From: Cyanobium sp. CH-040
GTDB taxonomy: Bacteria > Cyanobacteriota > Cyanobacteriia > PCC-6307 > Cyanobiaceae
Reading direction: 5' to 3'
Assembly (NCBI RefSeq): GCF_024346135.1
Contig: NZ_JAGQCJ010000005.1
Span: 1 to 64,000 of the forward strand
Length of the DNA stretch: 64,000 nt
Shown here: one piece after another, positions 34,644 through 42,721 of the stretch
Numbering within the stretch: position 1 is the first letter of the stretch
How the letters are laid out: each line of letters starts with the position of its first letter
Notes under the pieces: model-generated
What the model saw: the letters and a program-made list of their open reading frames with translations, nothing else
Told to the model about the DNA's origin: nothing
Database searches by the model: none
Made by a program: the position numbers and the translations under genes

Positions 34644-35929
34644 CCCAGGGCGTCGAGGGCCGTTCTGAGCGCTCGATAGCAGGCCTCCAGCTGCTCGTCC
34701 CGGATGCCCAGGGGCGGCAGCAGATACACCACGTTGCCCAGGGGCCGCAGATACACCCCCTGCTCCAGGCAGAGGCGCTGGATGCGTTTGCCCACCGGGT
34801 TGAGGTAGCTGCTCTCGCCCGTTTCCACATCGAAGGCGGCCATGGTGCCGGCGCAGCGGGGGCGGCGCACCAGCGGGTGCCGCGCCAGATCCTCCAGCAG
34901 CGGGATGTGGCGCACCGCGAACTGCTGGAAGCGCTCGGGGCTGGCCTGCAGCAGATCCAGGCTGGCCAGGGCGGCGGCGCAGCCCAGGGGGTTGGCGGTG
35001 AAGCTGTGGCCGTGGAAGAAGGTGGCCTCGGGCCGCTCGCTGATGAAGCCCTGGTAGAGCCGCTCGCTGGCCAGGGTCACCCCCATGGGCAGGAAGCCAC
35101 CGGTGAGCCCCTTGGAGAGGGCCATCAGGTCGGGCTGGATGCCGGCCCGGCGGCAGGCGAACAGATCGCCCGCACGCCCGAAACCCGTCATCACCTCATC
35201 GGCGATCAGCAGGGCGCCGGCGGCCCGCACCCGCTCGGCCACCGCCCGCAGGAAGCCGGCCCGCACCACGCGCATGCCGCTGGCCCCCTGGATCAGGGGT
35301 TCGAGGATCACGGCGACGGTGGGGGTCTGCAGGGCCTGCTCCAGCTGGGCCAGGGCCGCCTGCTCCCGCCGCTCCACGTCCTCATCGCCCCAGTGGGTGT
35401 GGGGCCAGGCCACCCGCGCCACCTCGAACAGCAGCGGCTCGTAGGGACCGGTGAACAGCGAGCGCTCCCCCAGGGCCATCGCCCCGAAGGTGTCGCCGTG
35501 GTAGGCGCCCTCGAAGGCGATCAGCTGGCGCCGCCCATGGGCCGCGCCGTCGCCGACTCCCTCCTGGTTGCGCCACCACTGCCAGGCGATCTTGAGGGTC
35601 ACCTCCACGGCGGTGGAGCCGTTGTCGGAGAAGAACAGCCGCTCCAGGCCGCTCAGGGCGCTGAGGCGCGTGGCCAACTGCTCGGCCGGCCCGTGGCTGA
35701 AGTTGGCGAAGATCACCTGCTCCAGCTGACGGGCCTGGCGGGCGATCGCCGCCGCGATCGTCGGTTCGGCATGGCCGTGCAGCGTCACCCACCAGCTGCT
35801 GATGGCGTCGATCAGCCGCCGGCCGTCGTCGAGTTCCAGTTCACTGCCGCGGGCCGAGCGCACCCGCAGCGGTTCCGGAGCGGTGGCCACCTGGGTGGTG
35901 GGGTGCCAGAGGTGGGGATGCCAGCTCAT
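34640..35929 (-). CDS. bioA: adenosylmethionine-8-amino-7-oxononanoate aminotransferase
   Basis: PLP enzyme of biotin synthesis that makes 7,8-diaminopelargonate from KAPA with SAM as amino donor. The 429-residue class III aminotransferase shows SSWWVTLHGHAEPTIAAAIA, AYHGDTFGAMALG, IADEVMTGFGR and the Schiff-base lysine in ALSKGLTGGFLPMG. The SSWW motif is typical of BioA. No other bio genes are nearby. Confidence 0.92.
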   Translation of the reverse strand: MSWHPHLWHPTTQVATAPEPLRVRSARGSELELDDGRRLIDAISSWWVTLHGHAEPTIAAAIARQARQLEQVIFANFSHGPAEQLATRLSALSGLERLFFSDNGSTAVEVTLKIAWQWWRNQEGVGDGAAHGRRQLIAFEGAYHGDTFGAMALGERSLFTGPYEPLLFEVARVAWPHTHWGDEDVERREQAALAQLEQALQTPTVAVILEPLIQGASGMRVVRAGFLRAVAERVRAAGALLIADEVMTGFGRAGDLFACRRAGIQPDLMALSKGLTGGFLPMGVTLASERLYQGFISERPEATFFHGHSFTANPLGCAAALASLDLLQASPERFQQFAVRHIPLLEDLARHPLVRRPRCAGTMAAFDVETGESSYLNPVGKRIQRLCLEQGVYLRPLGNVVYLLPPLGIRDEQLEACYRALRTALDALG

Positions 35930-35946
35930 CGTGCTGTTGCGGCGGT

Positions 35947-36396
35947 TCAGGACTCGGGGGTGGCGCTGGAGCCGCGGCGGGCCGCCAGCACCAGCCAGTA
36001 GGCAGCGGCCAGACCCACCGCGATCAGGCCGAAGCCCGCCATCAGCTGGGGCTTCTGCTCCGTGCCGGGTGGCAGCACGATCACCTTCCGGGCCACGGCG
36101 GTGAGGGCGGTGAGCAGCACCAGTTCGATCTGCACAACCTGATCGCGCAGGTAGGCGGTGATGTTCTGCATCACCTCCAGAGCGATGAAGATCAGCAGCA
36201 GACGATCCAGCAGCTTGATGAGGCTGCCATCGAACCAGTTGGCCTGCAGGGTGAACAGCTTGATACCACTGTCCGCCAGCAACTGAAGCGTCGCCAGGCC
36301 GATCACAAGAGCGAGCAGCAGCGCCAGGAGCTTGGCCAGCTGACGCTCGTAGCTGTGCACCCCAGCCAGAAAGTGATCGTCACTGAGAAATTTCAT
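35947..36396 (-). CDS. PsiE-family membrane protein (first)
   Basis: A 149-residue protein with four hydrophobic helices, including LLALLLALVIGLATLQLLAD and LLDRLLLIFIALEVMQNITA, then YLRDQVVQIELVLLTALTAV and ARKVIVLPPG. This is the PsiE (phosphate-starvation-inducible E) layout. It lies between sbtB and bioA on the same strand, beyond a strong hairpin. A second PsiE-type gene flanks sbtA on the other side. A role in bicarbonate transport is inferred from location only. Confidence 0.75.
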   Translation of the reverse strand: MKFLSDDHFLAGVHSYERQLAKLLALLLALVIGLATLQLLADSGIKLFTLQANWFDGSLIKLLDRLLLIFIALEVMQNITAYLRDQVVQIELVLLTALTAVARKVIVLPPGTEQKPQLMAGFGLIAVGLAAAYWLVLAARRGSSATPES

Positions 36397-36438
36397 GGCA
36401 GAGATGGTGAATCTGGAAGCGAAGCAAGCAAAGGCAAG

Positions 36439-36468
36439 GCCCGCCCATGCAGAAAAGCATGGACGGGC
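36439..36468 (-). terminator. 12-bp hairpin between sbtB and the PsiE-like gene
   Basis: GCCCGCCCATGC (36439-36450) and GCATGGACGGGC (36457-36468) pair over 12 positions, with one wobble in the RNA, around a 6-base loop. On the minus strand a T-containing but not uniform tract follows. It may end or attenuate sbtA-sbtB transcription before the PsiE-like gene. Confidence 0.5.
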
Positions 36469-36550
36469 AGCAGATCGGGGAAGACCAGGCACCGGACTGC
36501 AGGGGCAGCAGGCCAGCAGGGCGGTTCACGGCGTCAGGCCACAGACCACG

Positions 36551-36865
36551 TCAGAACTTGTGATCGCGCAGCGCTTCCACCGGGTAGATGTAGGTGATGA
36601 TCGAGAAGTCCGCATAATACTTGGCCTCGATCTCACGGGTGATCGTGTCGGCCAGTTCGCGGGTGCCTGTGAGCACCTCGATTTTCACATTGGCGAGGGT
36701 GTGGGAAACGCTCGGCTCCCCGGTGGAGCGTACATTGCGACTGCCTTCCCCGCCCGCCGCATTCACGGTGTAACCGGTGGCGCCGGCAGCCTTGATCAGC
36801 TTGATCAGTTTCTTGGAGAGAATTTCCTCCGCAACGATCACCAGCTTCCAGATCTGTTGACTCAT
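36551..36865 (-). CDS. sbtB: SbtB, PII-like regulator of the bicarbonate transporter
   Basis: A 104-residue PII-like protein with the SbtB pattern [40 protein letters not shown] (T-loop and nucleotide site) and [20 protein letters not shown]. It binds adenine nucleotides and cyclic AMP and docks on SbtA to control bicarbonate uptake. The protein ends at HKF, so it lacks the C-terminal CGPxGC R-loop of the Synechocystis protein. It follows sbtA by 35 bp. Confidence 0.92.
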   Translation of the reverse strand: MSQQIWKLVIVAEEILSKKLIKLIKAAGATGYTVNAAGGEGSRNVRSTGEPSVSHTLANVKIEVLTGTRELADTITREIEAKYYADFSIITYIYPVEALRDHKF

Positions 36866-36900
36866 GGTTTTGACCTCTGATTAGGAGTTGTTGGATGGTT

Positions 36901-37899
36901 TTAACGTCCCAGCATCACTTCAGCAATCCCGATGAACAGCGGGATGCACACGGCAATCGCCACGGGTGTACCGATGGCCGTGGAGGCGCCGATGTAGGCC
37001 GAGGGATTGGCCGAGGGAATGCCGGCACGGAGGGTCGGGGGACCGGAGATGTCCGAGCTGGACGCGGCGATCACGGCCAGCACCACCGCGCCACCGATGC
37101 TGAAGCCGGTGAGCTTGTGAATGATCAGGCCAAGGCCGAAGGCCAGGAAGCCATGAAGGATGGGGGCGATGAAGGCATAGATGGCAAACCACTGGGCAAC
37201 CTTGCGCAGCTCGTTCATGCGCTGGGCGGCCTCCATGCCCATGATGATCATCAGCACGGAGAGGAAGCCACGGAACAGGGGATCAAAGAAGCTCTCGTAC
37301 ACCGGCTCGGGCTTGGTGAGGATGCCGAGCGCCACACCCAGGAGCAGCGCGGTGACAGCGGAGCTCTGCAGGCTCTCCTTGATGATCGGCCAGATCTCGA
37401 CGTTCTCGGAGGTTTTGCCGGTCTGCTTGGTGATGTAGAGGCTGGCCACCACGATCGCCGTCACCAGGGCCGGGATGTCCATGAACGGATAGAGGGCTGC
37501 AGTCCAGGCCTCGTAGGGGATCTTGGCGGAATCCAGCTGGGGCAGCACCGCCGCCAGCGTGGAGCCGCTCACCGCACCGAACAGACCACCCGTGGCGACG
37601 GCATCCGGCACCGTGATGCCTGGCAATTTCGCCAAGGTGTACCGGCTGATGAACACGATCACGATGCCCAGCAGCACAGCCGCGAGCGCCGGCAGCAGGA
37701 TTTCGGAGAAGTTGGAATTGCGAATGGCGATTCCACCCGTGAGCCCGATCTTCATCAGCAGGAAGAAGCTGATGAATCTGTAAATGGAATCTGGAATGGC
37801 CAGCTGGCTTCCCAACGAGGCGACGACGATGCCACCGATCAGAAAACCCAATGTTGGCGATTGGACTTGCTTGAGAAAGAGCGTGAGAAATTCGGCCAC
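36901..37899 (-). CDS. sbtA: SbtA, sodium-dependent bicarbonate transporter
   Basis: A 332-residue transporter of about ten helices made of two inverted halves: KIGLTGGIAIRNSNFSEILL, GLFGAVSGSTLAAVLPQL, and SSSDISGPPTLRAGIPSANP with GASTAIGTPVAI. It imports HCO3- with Na+ at high affinity. It starts at GTG 37899 after AGAGGA. The cytoplasmic loop between the halves (ITKQTGKTSENVEIWPIIKE) is short, making the protein about 40 residues shorter than the Synechocystis one. Operon with sbtB. Confidence 0.95.
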   Translation of the reverse strand: MAEFLTLFLKQVQSPTLGFLIGGIVVASLGSQLAIPDSIYRFISFFLLMKIGLTGGIAIRNSNFSEILLPALAAVLLGIVIVFISRYTLAKLPGITVPDAVATGGLFGAVSGSTLAAVLPQLDSAKIPYEAWTAALYPFMDIPALVTAIVVASLYITKQTGKTSENVEIWPIIKESLQSSAVTALLLGVALGILTKPEPVYESFFDPLFRGFLSVLMIIMGMEAAQRMNELRKVAQWFAIYAFIAPILHGFLAFGLGLIIHKLTGFSIGGAVVLAVIAASSSDISGPPTLRAGIPSANPSAYIGASTAIGTPVAIAVCIPLFIGIAEVMLGR

Positions 37900-37975
37900 T
37901 TTGATCCTCTAGTTGTACTGGCGATGGTGAGGCGCGCCGGAGTGTAGGGAGCGCGCTCAGAGGGTGGGGCGAGAT

Positions 37976-37995
37976 CCGCCGAAGGGGATCGGCGG
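37976..37995. terminator. small hairpin downstream of the second PsiE-like gene
   Basis: CCGCCGA and TCGGCGG form a perfect 7-bp stem around AGGGGA, 12 bases after the minus-strand PsiE-like stop and 77 bases before the sbtA start. There is no T-run, so terminator function is doubtful. It may structure the sbtA leader. Confidence 0.35.
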
Positions 37996-38006
37996 GGGCG
38001 GCGGCC

Positions 38007-38564
38007 CTACTCCCGGGGGAGATCACGCCGCATGCGGGCCGACACCTGGGATTCCGGGTCCACCCCCTCGAAGGTGGGCGGCAGCCAGACCCGGACCACC
38101 ATCAGCAGCGCCGCGGTGGCCAGGAACAGGCAGACCGCGATCATCTGCTGCCAGGCGGTTTCGAGAACGCCGTTGACGATGACCTCCCGGAGAACGGAGA
38201 CGATGGCGATCTCGACGGACACGCCGATCGAGACGCGCTGTTCCTGCAGGTAGATGATCAGCAGCCTGAACAGCTCAACCAGAATCAGGATGAACAGGAT
38301 GTCGGCGGTGATGGCATGGAACTGGGGTTGCGAAAGCAGCGACGAGAAGATCGACTTGAGCTGCAGCGCCATCACACAGAACAGCCCCATGCACAGGGAA
38401 ACGGCGATGAAATCCTGCACAGCCTCCAGAGATTGGACAATTTGAGGCCTGCGAAACACCTGATACCAGGGAAAGGATGCTTCCGCAGGACGGGAAGCAT
38501 GGGCGGTGCCGGCGTCGTGACCGGGCGCTGATGGTGCGCTGATGGGTGTGGTGCTCATCGGCAT
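38007..38564 (-). CDS. PsiE-family membrane protein (second)
   Basis: A 185-residue protein: soluble N-terminus, then four helices (VQDFIAVSLCMGLFCVMAL, FHAITADILFILILVELFRL) with LLIIYLQEQRVSIGVSVEIA and VSVLREVIVNG, the PsiE motif region, and an extra C-terminal segment. It is immediately upstream of sbtA on the same strand and downstream of the Crp-family regulator. ATG 38564 or the one two codons later can serve as start. Confidence 0.75.
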   Translation of the reverse strand: MPMSTTPISAPSAPGHDAGTAHASRPAEASFPWYQVFRRPQIVQSLEAVQDFIAVSLCMGLFCVMALQLKSIFSSLLSQPQFHAITADILFILILVELFRLLIIYLQEQRVSIGVSVEIAIVSVLREVIVNGVLETAWQQMIAVCLFLATAALLMVVRVWLPPTFEGVDPESQVSARMRRDLPRE

Positions 38565-38570
38565 GGCTGC

Positions 38571-38582
38571 GCTGAGCTCAGC
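38571..38582. promoter_or_regulatory. 12-bp perfect palindrome before the PsiE-like start
   Basis: GCTGAGCTCAGC lies 7-18 bases upstream of the ATG at 38564. It overlaps the expected ribosome-binding region and directly follows a TATGCT that could be a -10 box on the minus strand. It may be an operator or a translation-blocking hairpin. Only the sequence symmetry supports this. Confidence 0.3.
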
Positions 38583-38681
38583 ATAGAAAGGCCATCTAAT
38601 CCATGAGCAGAGAGATGATTCGGATCCCTGATCAGTGCGATCAGAGCACAGCCAGCCAGCCCCAACATCAGCGGGAGATGC

Positions 38682-39260
38682 CTAGGGCGCGGCCTCCAGG
38701 ATTGAGGAGATGGCACTGCGGGCCAGCAGGTCACTCGATCCCTCCTTGATCAACCAGCCCTGCTGGCGAAACTGACCGAGAGTCTTGGTCACCGTGACCC
38801 GCGACATGGAGACGATCTCAGCCATCTGGCGATGGGTGAGGTTCATCTCTTCGAGCGGCACACGCACACCCTTCGGCGAGTCATCACCGAAGCGCCTGCC
38901 CAGCCACATCAGCAGGTTGAACAGCCGCACATCCGCCGGTCTGATCCGGCTCAGCTGCAGCAGCATCGACATCTGCTGGAGGTGGGCGATGGAGAAGGAA
39001 TGCCGTTCGCCCTGGTCTGGCAGCCACTCACTGACGCGCACGGAAGACAACGCACTCAGCTCCACCGGTTGCATGGTGAGCAACTCAGGAATCACCGATT
39101 CCCCGGGTCCCCAGATGCCAACCGTGAAGATCTCCGCCTGATCGGTCCAGCTGGAGGCTCGCAGATAGCCGGCCTCAAGACGCCAGCTCACGGTTGCCGG
39201 AACAGGCTGCCCGGCACCAAGAGAGAGTTGCAAGCATCGGTCTGGCATGGAAAGAAGCAT
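38682..39260 (-). CDS. Crp/Fnr-family transcription regulator
   Basis: A 192-residue protein. The C-terminal winged helix is clear (LTHRQMAEIVSMSRVTVTKT followed by LGQFRQQGW). The N-terminal beta-roll is short and lacks an evident cyclic-nucleotide phosphate-binding Arg-Ser pair, so the effector may not be cAMP. Located just upstream of the PsiE-sbtA-sbtB genes on the same strand, it is a reasonable candidate regulator of them; this is inference. Confidence 0.85.
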   Translation of the reverse strand: MLLSMPDRCLQLSLGAGQPVPATVSWRLEAGYLRASSWTDQAEIFTVGIWGPGESVIPELLTMQPVELSALSSVRVSEWLPDQGERHSFSIAHLQQMSMLLQLSRIRPADVRLFNLLMWLGRRFGDDSPKGVRVPLEEMNLTHRQMAEIVSMSRVTVTKTLGQFRQQGWLIKEGSSDLLARSAISSILEAAP

Positions 39261-39457
39261 GGCTGCAGGATGCGACGGGGGGACAAAAAAGGACTGTGAT
39301 GCAACCCCAGAACAGGGAGCCGATACACCTCAGATTGTGACCACAGAACTGTAGGGGGGTGTTCTATGAGCTGGGTCGACCAGCACAGCGCACCGCGAAT
39401 CAGATGTTCTCCGACTACACCAGGATGTTCAGTTGTCACACGCTGGAATCAGGCATG

Positions 39458-39482
39458 AAAAAGGCGGCCCCCATGGACCGCC
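39458..39482 (-). terminator. rho-independent terminator of the sigma factor gene
   Basis: On the minus strand, GGCGG and CCGCC form a 5-bp stem with a 10-base loop followed by five T's (A-run 39458-39462), 27 bases after the sigma gene stop. The rest of the gap 39261-39508 holds the promoter region of the Crp-family gene; I recognise no further element. Confidence 0.6.
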
Positions 39483-39508
39483 CTGATGTCGTCGTGCCGG
39501 TGTGCGAC

Positions 39509-40480
39509 TCAGGCTTCCAGATAGTCAACGAAGGGGGTGGAGAGGCGCCGGATCGAGGCATTGGCACGCCGCTCCAGGCCCCGGGCCGTGTCACGGGTGA
39601 TCCCCATCTGGCGGGCCGTGGCGCTCAGGTTCAGGGCCTCCTGGCCATCGATGCCGTAGCGCCAGCGCAGCAACTCGGCTTCCTGGGCGGGCAGCTGCTG
39701 CAGGAGTTTGCGGATGTCCTGCCGCATCAGCGTGGAGGCCACCAGGTCCTGGGGCCTGCTCGACTCGCAGGGCAGTGTGTCCACCAGCCGTTGCTCGCTG
39801 TCCTGCCTCTGCGCACCATCGAGACTGAGGGGCTCCTGGGCCCTGAACAGCACCTCGCGGATGTCCAGGGGCTTGAGGCCGGTGGCGTCGGCCAGTTCCG
39901 CGAGGCTGGGATCTCTCCCAAGCTGCTGGCCGAGGCTCTGCTGGGCCTGCCGCAGGCGGTGCAGCTGGCTCACCATGGTGGAGGGCAGCCGGATGGTGCG
40001 CCCCTTGCTCACCAGGGCGCTGGTGATGCCGTCGCGGATCCACCAGGTGGCGTAGGTGGAGAAGCGGTAGCCGCGGCTGGGATCGAAGCGCTCCACGGCA
40101 CGGATCAGGCCGATGGTGCCTTCCTGGATCAGGTCCTCCAGGTCGGCCGGGCGGTGCATGTAGCGGCGGGCCATGCCCACCACCAGGCGCAGGTTGGCCA
40201 CCACCATGCGGCTGCGGGCCTGGTTGGCCTGCCGCAGGCAGCGCTGCAGCTGCCGCACGCCCATGCCGGCTTCGAGGGCCCAGGTCTCCAGGCTGGGCGC
40301 TACCCCGCCGGCGCGCAGTTTCAATTCCTCTGAAACCTCCTGAGCCTGGCGGCCGGCCTGAACGAGGCGAGCCAGGGTGATCTCTTCATCCGGGGTCAGC
40401 AATGGGATGCGGCGGATGGCGCCCATGTGCTGGGTGAGTGCGTCGCAGCCGCCGGTGGGGCGCTTCTGTGGCGCAGGCAT
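39509..40480 (-). CDS. sigma-70 family RNA polymerase sigma factor (group 2-like)
   Basis: A 323-residue sigma factor lacking region 1.1. Region 1.2/2 includes DLEDLIQEGTIGLIRAVERF and GYRFSTYATWWIRDGITSAL, near-canonical for -10 recognition. Region 4.2 reads NLSATARQMGITRDTARGLE, where most sigma factors have the R-x-RVRQIE helix, so -35 recognition may be unusual. Group 2 factors in cyanobacteria respond to stress or carbon status. Confidence 0.9.
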   Translation of the reverse strand: MPAPQKRPTGGCDALTQHMGAIRRIPLLTPDEEITLARLVQAGRQAQEVSEELKLRAGGVAPSLETWALEAGMGVRQLQRCLRQANQARSRMVVANLRLVVGMARRYMHRPADLEDLIQEGTIGLIRAVERFDPSRGYRFSTYATWWIRDGITSALVSKGRTIRLPSTMVSQLHRLRQAQQSLGQQLGRDPSLAELADATGLKPLDIREVLFRAQEPLSLDGAQRQDSEQRLVDTLPCESSRPQDLVASTLMRQDIRKLLQQLPAQEAELLRWRYGIDGQEALNLSATARQMGITRDTARGLERRANASIRRLSTPFVDYLEA

Positions 40481-40681
40481 CGGAGGGATGTCTGGAAAGG
40501 GTCGGCAAACGGTACGGACTTTGGGCTCCAGGTGGGTGATTTCCGGGCCTGGGTCACAACCAGAAGCTCAAATCGTGGTGATCAGTGCAGCTGATTGATG
40601 GCCCAGTCGAGCATTGCCGCGCAGTGGAATCCCTCCGGGAGTGGTCCAGGCACGACGGTGCCTGGACCCAGGCCGGGCATG

Positions 40682-40706
40682 AAAAAAGCCCCGGCGATGC
40701 CGGGGC
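40682..40706 (-). terminator. rho-independent terminator of bicA
   Basis: GCCCCGGC (40688-40695) and GCCGGGGC (40699-40706) form a perfect 8-bp stem with a 3-base loop. On the minus strand it is followed by six T's (A-run 40682-40687). It lies 35 bases after the bicA stop. The rest of the gap 40481-40740 shows nothing recognisable besides the sigma-gene upstream region. Confidence 0.85.
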
Positions 40707-40740
40707 TCCGGGGCAGCGCCGCCGCGCCCGACCGGGCGTC

Positions 40741-42438
40741 TCAGGAGAGGGCACCCACGGCCTGCTCCAGTGCCTCACGGCGGCTGAGGCTGGTGCGTTC
40801 GGCCGGGAGCTTGGCGTAGAGCCCCAGCTTCTCCAGGCGGCGCCTGGTGGTGTCGGCAGCGCCGACCACGAACACGTCCCGGCCCTTCTCGATCGCCTCC
40901 TCCACCGCGTTCTCCACGGCCAGGGCGGCGGTGACCCCCAGATGCGACACCTCGGAGAGGTCGAAGATCACCGCCCTGCAGTCGCCGATGGCGTTGTGCT
41001 CCCGGGCGATGGCCTTGGCCACGCCGAAGATCATGGCGCCGTTGAGCTGGAAGAGCAGCACCTGTCCCCGGCCCTTGTCGAGCAGGGCCTTCTCCTCATC
41101 CGGGAGCATCAGATCACCGTCGCCGGTGCTGATCGACTTCACGGAACGGGACTGCAGGGCACTCATCTTGTCGATGGTGAGGATGTTGGCGATGAACACC
41201 CCAACGCCCACAGCGACGATCAGGTCCACCAGCACGGTGAGGCCGATCACCAGGTACATGATCAGGGCGCCGCTGAGTGAGATGCGATGGGCGCGCTTGA
41301 TGAAGCCCCAGTCGACGATGTCGACGCCCACCTTGAGGGCGATGCCGGCGAGCACGGCCTGGGGAATCTGGGCCGCCAGCCGGCCCCCGGCGAGGATCAC
41401 CACCATCAGGATCAGGGCACGGCTGATGCCCGAGAGGGCGCTGCGGCCCCCGGCCTGGATGTTCACCACCGTGCCCATGGTGGCGCCGGCGCCGGCGATG
41501 CCGCCGAACAGGCCGGACACCAGGTTGCCCAGGCCCTGGCCGATCAGTTCCTTGTTGGAGTCGTGCTCGGTGCGGGTGATGCTGTCGGCGATCACAGCCG
41601 TGAGCAGCGCGTCGATGCAGCCCAGCATCCCCAGCACGACGGCGTCGACGAGCATCAGCCGCAGGTCATCCGCCTGGAAGAAAGGGAGCCGCAGCTGCGG
41701 GAAACCCGAGGCGATCTCGCCGATGCGGCGGATGCCTTCGCTGCCCGCGTCGCCCGGCATGTTCAGCAGGGTGAGCGAGAGCAGCGTGCCGATCACCAGG
41801 GCGATCAGCTGGGCGGGAATGACGGTGCGCACCTTGCGGGGCGTGAACCAGAGAATCGCCAGGGTGATCAGCGCCAGGATCACCTCGGTGGGCCGGGCCC
41901 CCTGCACCAGATCGGGCAGCGCCCGCAGGGTGCCCATCACCCCGCCCCTGGGAATCGCCTGACCCAGGAAGGGGCCGATCTGCAGGATGATCAGGATGAA
42001 GCCGATCCCGCTCATGAAGCCCGAGATCACCGTGTAGGGCATCTGGGTGATGTAGCGGCCCAGCTTCAGCAGGCCGAAGGCGATCTGCAGCACGCCGGCC
42101 AGCATCACCACGGTGAAGGCCATCGCCAGCCCGTTCTCGGGATTGCGGGCGGTGAGCTGGGCGATCACCGCCGTCATCACCACCGTCATCGGGCCGGTGG
42201 GCTCGGAGATCAGGGTGGGGGTGCCGCCGAACAGGGCGGCGAACAGACCCACCAGCACCGCGCCCCAGAGACCGGCGGCGGCTCCGGCCCCGGAGGCCAC
42301 ACCGAAGGCCAGGGCCAGGGGCAGGGCCACGATCGCGGCGGTCACCCCGCCGAACAGATCCCCCTTGATGTTGTTGGTGCTGATGTGGTTCAGCAGGCGC
42401 AGGCCCGGACGCGGTGGCGGCGCCGATGCTGTGGTCAT
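40741..42438 (-). CDS. bicA: BicA, SulP-type sodium-dependent bicarbonate transporter
   Basis: A 565-residue SulP transporter: helices with GDLFGGVTAAIVALPLALAF, GTPTLISEPTGPMTVVMTAV and the SulP signature region GIAGAGATMGTVVNIQAGGR, then a cytoplasmic STAS domain (VLLFQLNGAMIFGVAKAIAR, VIFDLSEVSHLGVTAALAVE). BicA gives high-flux, low-affinity Na+-dependent HCO3- uptake. ATG 42438 was chosen; the frame extends upstream without membrane character. Nearby Na+/H+ antiporters support the assignment over sulfate transport. Confidence 0.9.
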   Translation of the reverse strand: MTTASAPPPRPGLRLLNHISTNNIKGDLFGGVTAAIVALPLALAFGVASGAGAAAGLWGAVLVGLFAALFGGTPTLISEPTGPMTVVMTAVIAQLTARNPENGLAMAFTVVMLAGVLQIAFGLLKLGRYITQMPYTVISGFMSGIGFILIILQIGPFLGQAIPRGGVMGTLRALPDLVQGARPTEVILALITLAILWFTPRKVRTVIPAQLIALVIGTLLSLTLLNMPGDAGSEGIRRIGEIASGFPQLRLPFFQADDLRLMLVDAVVLGMLGCIDALLTAVIADSITRTEHDSNKELIGQGLGNLVSGLFGGIAGAGATMGTVVNIQAGGRSALSGISRALILMVVILAGGRLAAQIPQAVLAGIALKVGVDIVDWGFIKRAHRISLSGALIMYLVIGLTVLVDLIVAVGVGVFIANILTIDKMSALQSRSVKSISTGDGDLMLPDEEKALLDKGRGQVLLFQLNGAMIFGVAKAIAREHNAIGDCRAVIFDLSEVSHLGVTAALAVENAVEEAIEKGRDVFVVGAADTTRRRLEKLGLYAKLPAERTSLSRREALEQAVGALS

Positions 42439-42538
42439 CGCTACAGGCGGAGGTTGGCCCGGAACCTTAACCGCGTGATGTCCGTCTTGGACCGCGCAGC
42501 CCCAGCAGAGCCGCCTTCCAGCCATGATTCGTTGACTA

Positions 42539-42721
42539 ATGGTGCCGGCCGTGAGCCTGCTGATCGTCCTGGCCCTGGGCTGGCTGGGCCTGCGCAGTCT
42601 GCTGATGCTCGCCCAGGTCGAACGGCATGCCCCGGAGGCTCACCTGGCCCGCACGTTCGAGGAGGAGCTGCGCCAGCGGGGGCTGCGCGGCGACCGCACC
42701 GGCATGGGCGTGGACCCCTGA
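42539..42721 (+). CDS. small membrane protein between bicA and the antiporter
   Basis: A 60-residue protein with one hydrophobic helix (VSLLIVLALGWLGLRSLLML) and a charged tail (HLARTFEEELRQRGLRGDR). Its stop overlaps the start of the next gene (TGATG). Divergent from bicA, about 100 bp apart. Function unknown. Confidence 0.6.
   Translation: MVPAVSLLIVLALGWLGLRSLLMLAQVERHAPEAHLARTFEEELRQRGLRGDRTGMGVDP

Noticed and set aside
39261-39508. CRP/NtcA operator near TGTGGTCACA upstream of the Crp-family gene
   Set aside because: Spacing and symmetry fit neither TGTGA-N6-TCACA nor GTA-N8-TAC.
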